The notes: a model not told the origin generated them from the sequence alone. 64,000 nt of DNA from Gracilimonas sp040877545 (GCA_040877545.1 JBBDNN010000067.1:15640-79639); one strand, 5' to 3'; shown: positions 26,415-35,569, counted from the first letter of the stretch. Program-made: numbers and translations.

Positions 26415-26789
26415 ATGCTCGAAAATTATTTTCCGATTTTAATCATTGCCGCCGTTGCCATTATACTGGCAATTATTTTAATGGCTCTTTCCAGAATTCT
26501 GGGACCTTTCCGGCCAAATAAAAACAAATTAAATCCCTACGAAAGTGGTATGGATCCTGTTGGAGAAGCCCGTGATCGGTATTCTATCAGCTTTTACCTG
26601 GTAGCAATGGAGTTTATAGTTTTCGATCTTGAAGTGGTTTTCATTTATCCATGGGCAGTACGTTATCTGGACCTCGGTTTTGGAACATTTATAGCTATGA
26701 TGATCTTTATTGTAATATTGTTTGTTGGATTACTCTACACTCTCAGGAAAGGCACATTAGACTGGGATTTAACTCATATTAAAGAATAG
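26415..26789 (+). CDS. nuoA: NADH-quinone oxidoreductase subunit A
   Basis: Three hydrophobic helices with KLNPYESGMDPVGEARDRYSISFYL and EFIVFDLEVVFIYPWA between them are the NuoA signature, including the conserved acidic residues of the TMH1-2 loop. I chose ATG 26415 (MLENYFPILIIAA, 124 aa), since the longer frame back to 26358 would include the promoter-like site. It is a membrane subunit of complex I at the junction of peripheral and membrane arms. It begins the nuoABCDEF(4HB)GH run. Confidence 0.94.
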   Translation: MLENYFPILIIAAVAIILAIILMALSRILGPFRPNKNKLNPYESGMDPVGEARDRYSISFYLVAMEFIVFDLEVVFIYPWAVRYLDLGFGTFIAMMIFIVILFVGLLYTLRKGTLDWDLTHIKE

Positions 26790-26797
26790 TTTACACC

Positions 26798-27280
26798 ATG
26801 GGAATAGAATCAGCACTCGGTGAAGGATTTTTAACAACTAAAGTTGATGCACTTTCAAATTGGGCGCGTGCAAATGCAGCATGGCCTATGCCAATGGGCC
26901 TGGCTTGCTGCGCCATCGAGATGATGGCTTTTGCAGGTCCCCGTTATGACGCCTCCCGCTTTGGCTCAGAAGTTATGCGTTTCTCACCCCGTCAAAGTGA
27001 TGTGATGATTGTGGCAGGCTGGGCAACCTATAAAATGTCGCATGCTATTCGGCGAATTTGGGATCAGATGCCTGATCCAAAATGGTGTATTGCTATGGGG
27101 GCTTGTGCTTCTACCGGCGGAATGCATCGTTGCTACGGAGTAGTACAAGGTGTGGATAATTTCTTACCTGTAGACGCTTACATTTCCGGCTGTCCTCCCC
27201 GCCCTGACGCGGTCATTCATGCCTTGATGAAAATTCAGGATAAAATTAAAACCGAGCACTCTGTACTTTTAGATACCTAA
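26798..27280 (+). CDS. nuoB: NADH-quinone oxidoreductase subunit B
   Basis: This 160-residue subunit carries the N2 [4Fe-4S] cluster, the last electron carrier before quinone. Ligands are all visible: Cys37-Cys38 in ACCAIEMMA, Cys103 in GACASTGG and Cys132 in YISGCPPRPDAV. RYDASRFGSEVMR is the quinone-site-adjacent segment. Eight bases separate it from nuoA. Confidence 0.96.
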   Translation: MGIESALGEGFLTTKVDALSNWARANAAWPMPMGLACCAIEMMAFAGPRYDASRFGSEVMRFSPRQSDVMIVAGWATYKMSHAIRRIWDQMPDPKWCIAMGACASTGGMHRCYGVVQGVDNFLPVDAYISGCPPRPDAVIHALMKIQDKIKTEHSVLLDT

Positions 27281-27284
27281 TGAT

Positions 27285-27797
27285 ATGAGCTTAGATTTAA
27301 ATGCAACTTTGCAGAAGGTAGTAGACGGGTTATCAGACAATTTTTCGGAAGATTTAATTGAGGTATATGAATCCTGCGGCCACACTTATTTTCGTATAGA
27401 ATCTACAGCTATTGTGCAAATCTGCGAGTACCTGAAAAAGAAACATCATTTCATTTTGTTATGTGATGTCTTAGGAACCGATCGCTATAGTTCAGAAGAG
27501 CGTTTTGAAGTTCTCTATAACCTGATGAATCTTCGCACACAGGATAGAATTTTTGTTAAGATCAGGTTGAATGAAGAAAATCCCACCGTTCAGTCTGTCT
27601 CTTCTGTTTGGACGGCTGCCGGCTGGAACGAGCGCGAAGTTTATGATATGTTTGGCATTTGGTTTGAAGGGCATCCTGATTTGAGAAGAGTATTTATGCC
27701 CGAAGATTATGAGTATTTCCCATTACGTAAAGAATTTCCACTACTGGGTATCCCCGGCTCTATCGAGCTTCCCAATACAACCCCAGAAACGGAGTAA
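27285..27797 (+). CDS. nuoC: NADH-quinone oxidoreductase subunit C
   Basis: This 170-residue peripheral-arm subunit (30-kDa type) has LCDVLGTDRY, VSSVWTAAGWNEREVYDMFGIWFEGHPDLRRVFMPEDY and YPLRKEFPL-like sequence (FPLRKEFPLLG). It contacts NuoD and NuoB near the quinone site. It is separate from NuoD, unlike the fused NuoCD of E. coli. Gap of four bases to nuoB. Confidence 0.95.
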   Translation: MSLDLNATLQKVVDGLSDNFSEDLIEVYESCGHTYFRIESTAIVQICEYLKKKHHFILLCDVLGTDRYSSEERFEVLYNLMNLRTQDRIFVKIRLNEENPTVQSVSSVWTAAGWNEREVYDMFGIWFEGHPDLRRVFMPEDYEYFPLRKEFPLLGIPGSIELPNTTPETE

Positions 27798-27800
27798 GGC

Positions 27801-29093
27801 ATGAAAATGACAGATATTGGCAGTAAGGTTGATCCTAAGTTCTTCAAAGAACATCAACAGAAGCTTTACAAAAGCCTTGAGGACAAGCATACCACCATTG
27901 AAGATATTGATAGTGAAGATCCTCTGAATTCAAAAATGATTTTGAATATGGGGCCGCAGCATCCTGCCTCTCACGGTGTAATTCGTCTTGTTTTACAGTT
28001 AAGAGGCGAAACCATTGAAAAAACAAAAATAGATATAGGATACCTGCACAGGGGCGTCGAAAAAATTGCCGAAAATAAAACCTATCAGGAGTTCATGCCT
28101 TATACCGATCGCATGGATTACCTCTCCCCTTATGGTAATAATGTAGCTTTATGTTTAGCCGTTGAAAAACTTGCTGATATTGAAGTACCAGATCGGGCAC
28201 AATATATCCGAATGATTTGTAGTGAATTAGCACGGATATCTTCTCACCTGCTCTGGCTGGGAACCATGGTAATGGATGCCGGGGCAATTTCCTTCTTTAT
28301 ATGGACTTTCCGTGAGCGCGAAAAGATTTATGACATTTTTGATGAAGTAGCCGGCTATCGCTTAACCGTTTCTCATTCCAGAATTGGAGGTGTTGCAAAT
28401 GATTTAACGGATGATGCAGTTGCCAGGATTAAGGAATTCATCACCACCTTCCCGCAGGAATTGAAAGACTGGCATGGCTTACTCGACAAAAACCGAATTT
28501 TTATAGACAGAAATAAGGATGTTGGTATTTTACCCACTGAAAAAGCACTTGATTTGGGAGCTACCGGTCCTGTATTAAGAGCTTCAGGTTATGGAGTGGA
28601 TCAGCGTATCATTAATCCATATTCAAAATATGCCGAGGTTGAATTTGAAGTGCCTACCCGAATGGAAGGCGACAACCTTGCCCGATATTTTGTCAGAATG
28701 GAAGAAATGAGTGAGAGCATTCGCATCATTCACCAGTGTTTTGACAAAATGCCAAAGGGGCCGATCAGAACAAACAATGCAAAGCAAGCATATCCTTCAA
28801 AAGACGAAGTGTATTACTCTATGGAAGGAATGATCCACGATTTCATGATGACCGACACAGGAATTTGTCCACCGGCTGGTAAAGAAGTTTATCACGCCAT
28901 AGAATCGGCAAAAGGCGAGTTGGGATATTTTATTCAAAGCGACGGTACAGGTCATCCCTGGAGATTAAAAGTAAATGCTCCCTCCTTCCGAAACCTTCAG
29001 GTACTTGAACATATTTTAGATGGAGAAATGGTTGCTGATACCGTAGTTATAATTGGAGGCATTGATCCTGTAATGGGAGAAGCAGACAAATAA
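27801..29093 (+). CDS. nuoD: NADH-quinone oxidoreductase subunit D
   Basis: This 430-residue 49-kDa-type subunit forms the quinone cavity with NuoB. NMGPQHPASHGVIRLVLQL carries the conserved His of the quinone site, and DIGYLHRGVEKIAE, PYTDRMDYLSP, GALTPFFW-like IWTFREREKIYDI and the C-terminal VVIIGGIDPVMGEADK are family elements. It has an N-terminal extension of about 45 residues before the conserved domain (start MKMTDIGSKVD). Three bases follow nuoC. Confidence 0.95.
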   Translation: MKMTDIGSKVDPKFFKEHQQKLYKSLEDKHTTIEDIDSEDPLNSKMILNMGPQHPASHGVIRLVLQLRGETIEKTKIDIGYLHRGVEKIAENKTYQEFMPYTDRMDYLSPYGNNVALCLAVEKLADIEVPDRAQYIRMICSELARISSHLLWLGTMVMDAGAISFFIWTFREREKIYDIFDEVAGYRLTVSHSRIGGVANDLTDDAVARIKEFITTFPQELKDWHGLLDKNRIFIDRNKDVGILPTEKALDLGATGPVLRASGYGVDQRIINPYSKYAEVEFEVPTRMEGDNLARYFVRMEEMSESIRIIHQCFDKMPKGPIRTNNAKQAYPSKDEVYYSMEGMIHDFMMTDTGICPPAGKEVYHAIESAKGELGYFIQSDGTGHPWRLKVNAPSFRNLQVLEHILDGEMVADTVVIIGGIDPVMGEADK

Positions 29094-29096
29094 ACA

Positions 29097-29639
29097 ATGG
29101 AAGAAAACTACACATTTACACCAGAAGATTTACAGGAAATAGAAACAATAAAGGCGAAATTCCCTACTGTGCTGCCTGCTACCTTGCCGGTTTTATGGGT
29201 AGCTCAAAGGAGATTCGGGCATGTGGAGCCTGCTGTTCAGCAACTTGTAGCTGAAACACTTGATCTACCCGAAGCTCATGTACATGGCGTATGCACTTTT
29301 TACACTCAATACTACAAAGAAAAGAAAGGAAAATATGTATTGGATGTATGCACTACTACAAGCTGCCAGCTCTGCGGGGGATACGACATGCTTCACTACC
29401 TTGAGGGTAAATTAGGTATTAAAGCCGGTGAAACAACCGAAGATGGCATGTTCAGCATTCAATCGGTAGAATGTTTGGGAGCCTGTGGTTACGCTCCAAT
29501 GATGCAAATCACTAATGATGTGTATGTTAATAATCTCACCGAAGAAAAATTAGACGATGTCATTGAAAGCCTGAAAGATGGAAAAGTACCTGAGTTTGAA
29601 TCTGTAGGAATGCCTCTACTCGAAAAAAGAAATATTTAG
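29097..29639 (+). CDS. nuoE: NADH-quinone oxidoreductase subunit E
   Basis: This 180-residue thioredoxin-fold subunit carries the N1a [2Fe-2S] cluster. The ligands appear in CTTTSCQLCGG (first pair) and VECLGACGYAP (second pair). It pairs with NuoF in the NADH dehydrogenase module. Three bases after nuoD and two before nuoF. Confidence 0.95.
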   Translation: MEENYTFTPEDLQEIETIKAKFPTVLPATLPVLWVAQRRFGHVEPAVQQLVAETLDLPEAHVHGVCTFYTQYYKEKKGKYVLDVCTTTSCQLCGGYDMLHYLEGKLGIKAGETTEDGMFSIQSVECLGACGYAPMMQITNDVYVNNLTEEKLDDVIESLKDGKVPEFESVGMPLLEKRNI

Positions 29640-29641
29640 AT

Positions 29642-30928
29642 ATGGCTGTAGATTGGAAATCATATAAACCAGTTATCATCCCCGACATACCAAATCTTGA
29701 GCAGATTGATGTATATATCAAAAATGGTGGCTATGAGGCGCTGAAAAAAGTGGTAAACGGTGGCGACTGGACTCCTGAGAGTGTTGTCAATGAAGTGAAA
29801 GCAGCTAATATTCGCGGGCGTGGCGGTGCAGGATTTAATGCCGGCCTGAAATGGTCTTTCATGCCTAAACCGGATGGCGGTGCAAGATATCTTGCTTGTA
29901 ATGGGGATGAATCGGAACCGGGTACTTTTAAGGACCGAAAGATTTTTGAATATAATCCGCATCTTTTTATTGAAGGAGCCTCGATTGCCGCATACGCCAT
30001 GCAGATAACTACGATTTATGTGTACATCCGGGGCGAATATTATTCCTGGATAAAGATGATGGAAAAAGCTCTCAAAGATGCCTACGACAAAGGATTTATT
30101 GGGGAGAATCTTTTTGGATCAGATTTTAGTGTTGATTTCCATGTAATCAGCGGAGCGGGAGCTTATATATGTGGAGAAGAAACCTCCATGCTCGAATCGC
30201 TGGAAGGCAAACGTGGTTATCCGCGTGTGAAACCTCCCTTCCCTGCACAAAAAGGACTTTGGGGGCGCCCAACAACCATCAACAATATTGAAACGCTCGC
30301 CAATGTGCCACTTGTTATAAATAATGGCGCGGATTGGTTTAAGGGAATTGGAGTAGAAACGCATCCCGGCCCTGTTCTTTATGGGATCTCAGGTCATGTA
30401 AACCGGCCGGGAGTTTATGAGCTGCCTTCTGGTGTTCCTGTAATGGATATGATTAATGATGTTGCCGGCGGAATGCGCAATGGCAAAAAACTGAAAGCGC
30501 TGATTCCGGGCGGTTCTTCCACCCCCGTACTACGTGCCGATCAACTTGAAGGTATTTCTATGGATGCTGATTCTTTACGTGAAGCAGGTTCTATGATGGG
30601 AACTGCCGGCATGATTGTAATGGACGAAGACACTGACATGGTAGATATGTTGTGGAGAATTTCCCACTTCTATGCCCATGAATCTTGCGGGCAATGCACT
30701 CCATGCCGAGATGGTACAGGTTGGGCAGAAAAGATTTTATTGAAAATCAAAAACGGAAATGGTGAAGTTCGGGATTTAGAACTGCTTCATGCAGTTGCAA
30801 ATCAAATGGAAGGCCGAACGATTTGTGCGCTGGCAGATGCCGCCGCCTGGCCAATACGGAATACCATCAACCGATTCAGAGACGAATTTGAAGCACGTTG
30901 CAAAAAAAGCGTTCATGCAGTTGCGTAA
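29642..30928 (+). CDS. nuoF: NADH-quinone oxidoreductase subunit F
   Basis: NuoF binds NADH and FMN and the N3 [4Fe-4S] cluster; the product has 428 residues. RGRGGAGFNAGLKWSFMP is the NADH/FMN loop, CNGDESEPGTFKDR and GAGAYICGEETSMLESLEGK are conserved, and HESCGQCTPCRDG plus a later Cys (GRTICALADAAAWP) hold the cluster. Complete. The next complex I gene (nuoG) is displaced by 464 bp containing a four-helix-bundle gene. Confidence 0.96.
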   Translation: MAVDWKSYKPVIIPDIPNLEQIDVYIKNGGYEALKKVVNGGDWTPESVVNEVKAANIRGRGGAGFNAGLKWSFMPKPDGGARYLACNGDESEPGTFKDRKIFEYNPHLFIEGASIAAYAMQITTIYVYIRGEYYSWIKMMEKALKDAYDKGFIGENLFGSDFSVDFHVISGAGAYICGEETSMLESLEGKRGYPRVKPPFPAQKGLWGRPTTINNIETLANVPLVINNGADWFKGIGVETHPGPVLYGISGHVNRPGVYELPSGVPVMDMINDVAGGMRNGKKLKALIPGGSSTPVLRADQLEGISMDADSLREAGSMMGTAGMIVMDEDTDMVDMLWRISHFYAHESCGQCTPCRDGTGWAEKILLKIKNGNGEVRDLELLHAVANQMEGRTICALADAAAWPIRNTINRFRDEFEARCKKSVHAVA

Positions 30929-30939
30929 GGGATTAATGA

Positions 30940-30967
30940 TTTTAAATTGACGATTTATGAATAATTA
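30940..30967. repeat. Left imperfect inverted repeat of the nuoF-nuoG insertion
   Basis: The 28-bp AT-rich segment, core CGATTTATGA, starts 11 bp after the nuoF stop. It matches the reverse complement of 31363-31391 with a few substitutions and a short gap. Together they bracket the four-helix-bundle gene and could form a long-range stem in the nuo mRNA. Confidence 0.55.
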
Positions 30968-30975
30968 GCTGCAAT

Positions 30976-31329
30976 TTGAATAAAGATGATCTAAAAATAC
31001 GTACTAAAGAATGTGCCCATAGATGTGTGAAATTGGCGATCAGTTTACCAAAAATATATTTGGGCAATCACATAAAAGGTCAACTGATTCGATGCGGAAC
31101 CTCTGTAGCTGCAAATTACCGTGCAGCATGTCTTGGGCATAGCAAAGCAGCCTTTACTGCTAAATTAAGTATTGTTATTGAAGAAGCTGATGAATCTGAA
31201 TTTTGGTTGCAATTTATTATTGATGAAAAACTTAAACCGACTAACTTGGTAGAACCATTGAAGAACGAAGCACATGAATTAGCTTCTATATTTATTTCTT
31301 CAAGAAAAACAGCACAAAGAAAACATTGA
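30976..31329 (+). CDS. Four-helix-bundle protein (S23 / 23S rRNA intervening-sequence family)
   Basis: The product is 117 residues from a TTG start and all-helical. Conserved family elements are present: ECAHRCVKLAISLPK, GNHIKGQLIRCGTSVAANYRAACLGHSKAAF, KLSIVIEEADESEFWLQFI and a C-terminal LKNEAHELASIFISSRKTA. Relatives are encoded inside intervening sequences of 23S rRNA genes in some bacteria and also occur alone; the Avd protein of diversity-generating retroelements shares this fold. Function is not established. It sits in the middle of the nuo operon, flanked by imperfect inverted repeats, and looks like an inserted unit. No reverse transcriptase or template repeat is nearby. Confidence 0.85.
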   Translation: MNKDDLKIRTKECAHRCVKLAISLPKIYLGNHIKGQLIRCGTSVAANYRAACLGHSKAAFTAKLSIVIEEADESEFWLQFIIDEKLKPTNLVEPLKNEAHELASIFISSRKTAQRKH

Positions 31330-31362
31330 TTTATTATGATTGAAAATTTATAAACAATCATA

Positions 31363-31391
31363 AATTATAAATCATAAATCAACAATTAAAA
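31363..31391. repeat. Right imperfect inverted repeat of the nuoF-nuoG insertion
   Basis: This segment (core ATCATAAATCAAC) ends one base before the nuoG ATG and is the near reverse complement of the repeat at 30940-30967. It contains the probable nuoG translation initiation region, so any folding of the two repeats would affect nuoG start access. Confidence 0.55.
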
Positions 31392-31392
31392 G

Positions 31393-33132
31393 ATGCCAGA
31401 AGTATTTATAGACGGAAAACGATACGAGTTTGAAGAAGGCAATGACAAAGGCCTTCTGCAATTTATTCTTGATCAGGGGAAAGAAGTGCCTTTTTTCTGC
31501 TATCACCCAGCCATGAGCGCACCGGCTAATTGCCGCCAGTGTTTTGTAATGGTGGGTACGCCAGTAAAAGACAGAGAAACCGGTGAGTATGAATTAGATG
31601 AGAATGGTGAGCGAGTGATCCGTTGGTTTCCTAAAATGCAAACTTCCTGTACCACTCAATTACAGGATGGCATGGTGGTTCATACACAAGAGACTAGTGA
31701 CGATGTTGCTGAAGCCCAAAAAGATACTATGGAGTTTCTGCTTATTAATCACCCCCTCGATTGTCCAATCTGTGATCAGGCCGGGGAATGTCCGCTTCAA
31801 ATTCAGGCATATAAATATGGGCCCGAAGGCAGCCGGTTTGAAGTTAAGAAAGTACACAAGCCAAAAAGAGTAGCCCTCGGCCCCCGGGTAACTTTAGATG
31901 CCGAACGGTGCATCAACTGTACACGATGTGTGAGATTTACCGATGAAATTAGCGAATCGCACCAATTAACAATTACCTCCCGGGGGGATAAAAATTTCCC
32001 AACCACCGCTCCCGGCCGACAGTTTGACGATCCCTATTCAATGAACACCATCGATATTTGTCCGGTTGGCGCCCTTACCTCCTCCGACTTCAGGTTCAAA
32101 GCCCGTGTGTGGGAAATGAATCAAACACCAAGTATTGATGTAACCAACGGAAAAGGTGCAAATATTGATATATGGACCCGGGATAACCTGGTTCTTCGCA
32201 TCACCCCAAGATATAATGGTGAAGTGAACGATCACTGGATGACCGATGAAGGCAGAAATGCCTATCGCAGATTTAATGAAAACAGAGTTTCCCGCCCTGC
32301 AATAAAACTGGATGGTGACAATCAATCCAAAACTTCCTGGAATAATGCCATCGAGACTTTTGCTGAGACTTTGGAAGCCAGCAAGCCCGAAGATGTACTC
32401 GTAATTGGAAGTGCACATGCCTCGGTAGAAGAAAATTATGTACTCATGAAATTTTTCAACCTTTGGGGAGTAAATAATTTCAAATACGTTCCTCATGTTA
32501 TTGAAGGTTCCGGAGATGATTTTTTGATGACCGACGATCAGGCTCCAAATACAAACGGTGTACAACTGCTCGGTTTTGAAAAGAGCAGCGATTTAAAAAC
32601 TGCCGTTTCTGATGCCAAAATAGTTATTACGCTTTCTGATGAACTGGTTGATCGGGAAGTATTATCAGCGGATGATCTAAAAGGAAAGTTTAGCGTTCTG
32701 CTATCCACCAATGAGTGTAAAACAAGCAAGGCTGCAGATTTAGTAATCCCGGTTACCTGTGTTGCCGAACATGCCGCAAGTTATGTAAATGTTGATGGTC
32801 GTATTCAACGCTCCCTACCCGCTAAAGAAACCAAGTACACGAACCGCAGCATTGAACTTGAGATGTCGCAAGGCCGCTTAGATCGTTACGGCACTAATTT
32901 TGATAATTGGGTTTCTGAAGACAATAAAGTTGACTGTTTACCGACCTGGACAATTATGAGCCAACTTGCCGGCCGCATGGGACTTGATATTTCTTATGAA
33001 ACTGCCAGAGATGTTCTGGATGAAATTTCCACTTCTATTCCTGCTTTTGAAGGGGTCAGTTTTGAAAGAATGGATAGTGAAATGGGCATCAATATAAATC
33101 CTTCACAAAAAAAAGAGGCAGATCTTAAATGA
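31393..33132 (+). CDS. nuoG: NADH-quinone oxidoreductase subunit G
   Basis: The product has 579 residues. The N-terminal ferredoxin domain shows FCYHPAMSAPANCRQCFV for [2Fe-2S]. HPLDCPICDQAGECPLQ carries the His-Cys3 cluster ligands, and CINCTRCVRF with DICPVGAL binds a [4Fe-4S] cluster. A molybdopterin-oxidoreductase-like domain follows but is shorter than in E. coli NuoG (about 900 aa). In complex I this part is structural and binds no cofactor. It overlaps nuoH by four bases. Confidence 0.94.
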   Translation: MPEVFIDGKRYEFEEGNDKGLLQFILDQGKEVPFFCYHPAMSAPANCRQCFVMVGTPVKDRETGEYELDENGERVIRWFPKMQTSCTTQLQDGMVVHTQETSDDVAEAQKDTMEFLLINHPLDCPICDQAGECPLQIQAYKYGPEGSRFEVKKVHKPKRVALGPRVTLDAERCINCTRCVRFTDEISESHQLTITSRGDKNFPTTAPGRQFDDPYSMNTIDICPVGALTSSDFRFKARVWEMNQTPSIDVTNGKGANIDIWTRDNLVLRITPRYNGEVNDHWMTDEGRNAYRRFNENRVSRPAIKLDGDNQSKTSWNNAIETFAETLEASKPEDVLVIGSAHASVEENYVLMKFFNLWGVNNFKYVPHVIEGSGDDFLMTDDQAPNTNGVQLLGFEKSSDLKTAVSDAKIVITLSDELVDREVLSADDLKGKFSVLLSTNECKTSKAADLVIPVTCVAEHAASYVNVDGRIQRSLPAKETKYTNRSIELEMSQGRLDRYGTNFDNWVSEDNKVDCLPTWTIMSQLAGRMGLDISYETARDVLDEISTSIPAFEGVSFERMDSEMGININPSQKKEADLK

Positions 33133-34160
33133 GTCCAGGTGGAATTGATATTTTCGGGTTATTTATACCAACTTGGGTCTTGGTTCTAATTGTCGGAATG
33201 ATTAGTTATCTCAACTCAGCCGCCATATTGGTTTACGTAGAGCGAAGGGTTGCCAGTTTTATACAAAATCGTGTGGGACCAAATCGAGTGGGACCTTTCG
33301 GACTTCTGCAGCCATTAGCCGATGTTGCTAAACTTCTCTTCAAAGAAGATGTAACTCCTGCTCATGGCTATAAAGTATTGCACACATTAGCCCCGATGAT
33401 ACCTGTAACCACTGCTTTAATGACGGTGGCAGTTATTCCTTTTGGAGAAACCTTGTACGTCACCGATATAAATGCCGGAGTTTTATATTTGCTTGCGGTA
33501 GCTTCGCTGGGCGTTTATGGCGTAACACTGGCAGGCTGGGCATCAAACAGTAAATATTCTCTTTTAGGAGGATTGAGAGCTGCCGCACAGATGATCAGTT
33601 ATGAATTACCAATGGGAATGGCTGTAGCTTCTGTGGTTTTAGTTGCCGGATCTTTAAGTGTTGTTCAGATAGCAGCCTCGCAGGAATATTTATGGAATAT
33701 CTTTATCAATCCAATTGGAGCTGTGATTTTTATAGTAGCAGCATTTGCCGAAGCCAACCGAACACCTTTCGATTTAGTTGAAGCCGAGCAGGAATTAGTT
33801 GGCGGTTTCCATACCGAGTACAGCGGCATGAAGTTCGGTACATTTTTTCTTGCTGAATACATGCACGTATTCATTGGAAGTATTTTGATCACCACCTTCT
33901 TCTTTGGAAGTTATCACCTTCCTTTTGCCGGATATTGGCTGCCTGAGCTGGAACCACTTGCCAAGGGGATTTTGGATGTATGTGTGTTCATGGCTAAAGT
34001 TTCTTTCTGGTGTTTTGTATTTATATGGGTACGCTGGACTATTCCACGCTTCAAATACAATCAGGTAATGAAATTAGGCTGGGGAAGAATGCTACCGCTC
34101 AGTATTATTAATTTTGTGTTAATTGCTGCAGGGATGTATGCTTATACTCACCTCTTCTGA
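33129..34160 (+). CDS. nuoH: NADH-quinone oxidoreductase subunit H
   Basis: The 343-residue membrane subunit lines the quinone channel and joins the proton-pumping arm. AAILVYVERRVASFIQNRVGPNRVGPFGLLQPLADVAKL-type sequence, EANRTPFDLVEAEQELVGGFHTEYSGM and FIWVRWTIPRFKYNQVMKLGW are diagnostic. It is the last complex I gene here: an intrinsic terminator follows 40 bp after the stop, and nuoI-N are absent from the window. Confidence 0.96.
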   Translation: MSPGGIDIFGLFIPTWVLVLIVGMISYLNSAAILVYVERRVASFIQNRVGPNRVGPFGLLQPLADVAKLLFKEDVTPAHGYKVLHTLAPMIPVTTALMTVAVIPFGETLYVTDINAGVLYLLAVASLGVYGVTLAGWASNSKYSLLGGLRAAAQMISYELPMGMAVASVVLVAGSLSVVQIAASQEYLWNIFINPIGAVIFIVAAFAEANRTPFDLVEAEQELVGGFHTEYSGMKFGTFFLAEYMHVFIGSILITTFFFGSYHLPFAGYWLPELEPLAKGILDVCVFMAKVSFWCFVFIWVRWTIPRFKYNQVMKLGWGRMLPLSIINFVLIAAGMYAYTHLF

Positions 34161-34199
34161 TTAAAAGAGTTTAAGAGATCAGGGAATTACGAAGATTTT

Positions 34200-34230
34200 A
34201 AAGAAACCGGCTTCTGCCGGTTTCTTTTTT
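34200..34230 (+). terminator. Intrinsic terminator after nuoH
   Basis: Perfect 12-bp arms AAAGAAACCGGC (34200-34211) and GCCGGTTTCTTT (34216-34227) around a TTCT loop, with the T-run continuing to 34230. It marks the end of the nuoA-H transcript. Confidence 0.92.
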
Positions 34231-34376
34231 GGTTTCAGTTTCTTCTTTTCTTTGAAACCAATTCTGAGTTTGACGATTTGTAATCACCCAAACATGCTAT
34301 TAACCGGCATGGTGTTATTTTCTATTATCCTTGCAGTTCTTGATTGAACTTCACCCCAAAACAAAAAGAGATGGTT

Positions 34377-34874
34377 ATGAAGACGATTAAATTTTTGACG
34401 GTACTGGTTAGTATTTTTGTATTTAACGCATGTGTCATCCACGATAATGATATAGAAACTGAAGTTGATCTGGTTTATACCGACACGATCACAATTTTGG
34501 CCGCCGATTTTGTCGCAGAAGATGAATATGTTTCTGTGGCGGAATATGGTTGGAATAACCTGGATGAGTATATGGTAGATGAAGGCTTGGTTTTAGGTTA
34601 TCTGAGATTTGAAGGTACAACCGCATGGCAGGCACTTCCTTTTGCAATACCTTTTGAAAATGATTTTGTGAATCTTCGTTATTTTTTTGATGTAGATAAC
34701 TTCAGCCTTGTTGCAGAAGGTGAGATTCCTGATAATAATCAGGAAAATGTGGAGCTTTTTCATGGTGATGTTCTTCGAATTATTGCTATCCCTCCCTCAC
34801 AAATAGTAAGTGGAAAAGGAATTGATTACAGCAATTATGAGCAGGTAGCCGAGATATACGGTTTAGAGAAATAA
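34377..34874 (+). CDS. Small secreted lipoprotein, unknown function
   Basis: The product is 165 residues from ATG 34377, preceded by a purine-rich AAAAAGAGATGG; an in-frame TTG at 34344 would add 11 residues before a perfectly good signal peptide. MKTIKFLTVLVSIFVFNAC is a lipoprotein signal with lipobox VFNAC. The mature domain is acidic (EDEYVSVAEYGWNNLDEYMV; VNLRYFFDVDNFSLV) and ends IVSGKGIDYSNYEQV. No family recognised. It is alone between the nuo terminator and the next small barrel gene. Confidence 0.72.
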   Translation: MKTIKFLTVLVSIFVFNACVIHDNDIETEVDLVYTDTITILAADFVAEDEYVSVAEYGWNNLDEYMVDEGLVLGYLRFEGTTAWQALPFAIPFENDFVNLRYFFDVDNFSLVAEGEIPDNNQENVELFHGDVLRIIAIPPSQIVSGKGIDYSNYEQVAEIYGLEK

Positions 34875-35059
34875 AAACTCATACGCCTTCAGAGTTTCAT
34901 ATTAAACCAAAAAATTTCGTAACAAACCGAGGTATAATTTCTCTTGTTGCAAGTTTTCACCTTAGATTCTTCTATCTAATGAACATTTACTTTAGCTTCT
35001 TCAACCCAAAATTGAATAGTTAAATTTTTTATAGAATCATTAATCAAACGGAGATATAA

Positions 35060-35548
35060 ATGTCATCAAAACTGATACAAAAAATAACAGTTCTTTTTAT
35101 CCTCACTTTTGGAATTACATTAACAAGTCATGCACAAACTTTACCGGAAATGGGTAGCTTAGGGATTCGGGCTAATATCGGTGGTCAGACTACTATTGAA
35201 ATGCCATACATGATGAATAGAAATTTATCATTGGCTCCTTATCTCGGATTTAGTACTGTGGAAAATTTCGATACTAATTTCAGCTTCGGGGTAAAGCCGA
35301 GATATTATACCGGTATTTCCAATGCAGTAGCACCCTATTTTACCGGCACACTCGGCATGACAAACAGGTCTATTGATGGAGTAGATACCTCTGAAACTAA
35401 TTTCACTCTTGGAGCAGGATATGGAGCGGAGTACTTTTTTTCGGATAAATTTAGCGTAAGTGCCGACGCTAACTTAAATGCCCGTTTTGGTGATAACGCT
35501 AATACATTTGGAACTGAAGCCAGAGTTTCTGCTTCTATTTACTTTTGA
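35060..35548 (+). CDS. Small outer-membrane beta-barrel protein
   Basis: The product is 162 residues with a signal peptide ending SHAQT (about residue 26). Alternating amphipathic strands follow (LSLAPYLGFSTVENF, FSFGVKPRYYTGI, APYFTGTLGMTNRS, FTLGAGYGAEYFFSDKFSVSADANL), and it ends ARVSASIYF with a terminal Phe. This fits an eight-stranded OmpA/OmpW-like barrel. No ligand or partner is suggested by context. A bidirectional terminator follows. Confidence 0.78.
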   Translation: MSSKLIQKITVLFILTFGITLTSHAQTLPEMGSLGIRANIGGQTTIEMPYMMNRNLSLAPYLGFSTVENFDTNFSFGVKPRYYTGISNAVAPYFTGTLGMTNRSIDGVDTSETNFTLGAGYGAEYFFSDKFSVSADANLNARFGDNANTFGTEARVSASIYF

Positions 35549-35569
35549 AACCTAATTATCACTTCTTTT

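Noticed and set aside
30976..31329. Four-helix-bundle protein as Avd of a diversity-generating retroelement
   Set aside because: No reverse transcriptase, template repeat or variable repeat is present anywhere in the window.
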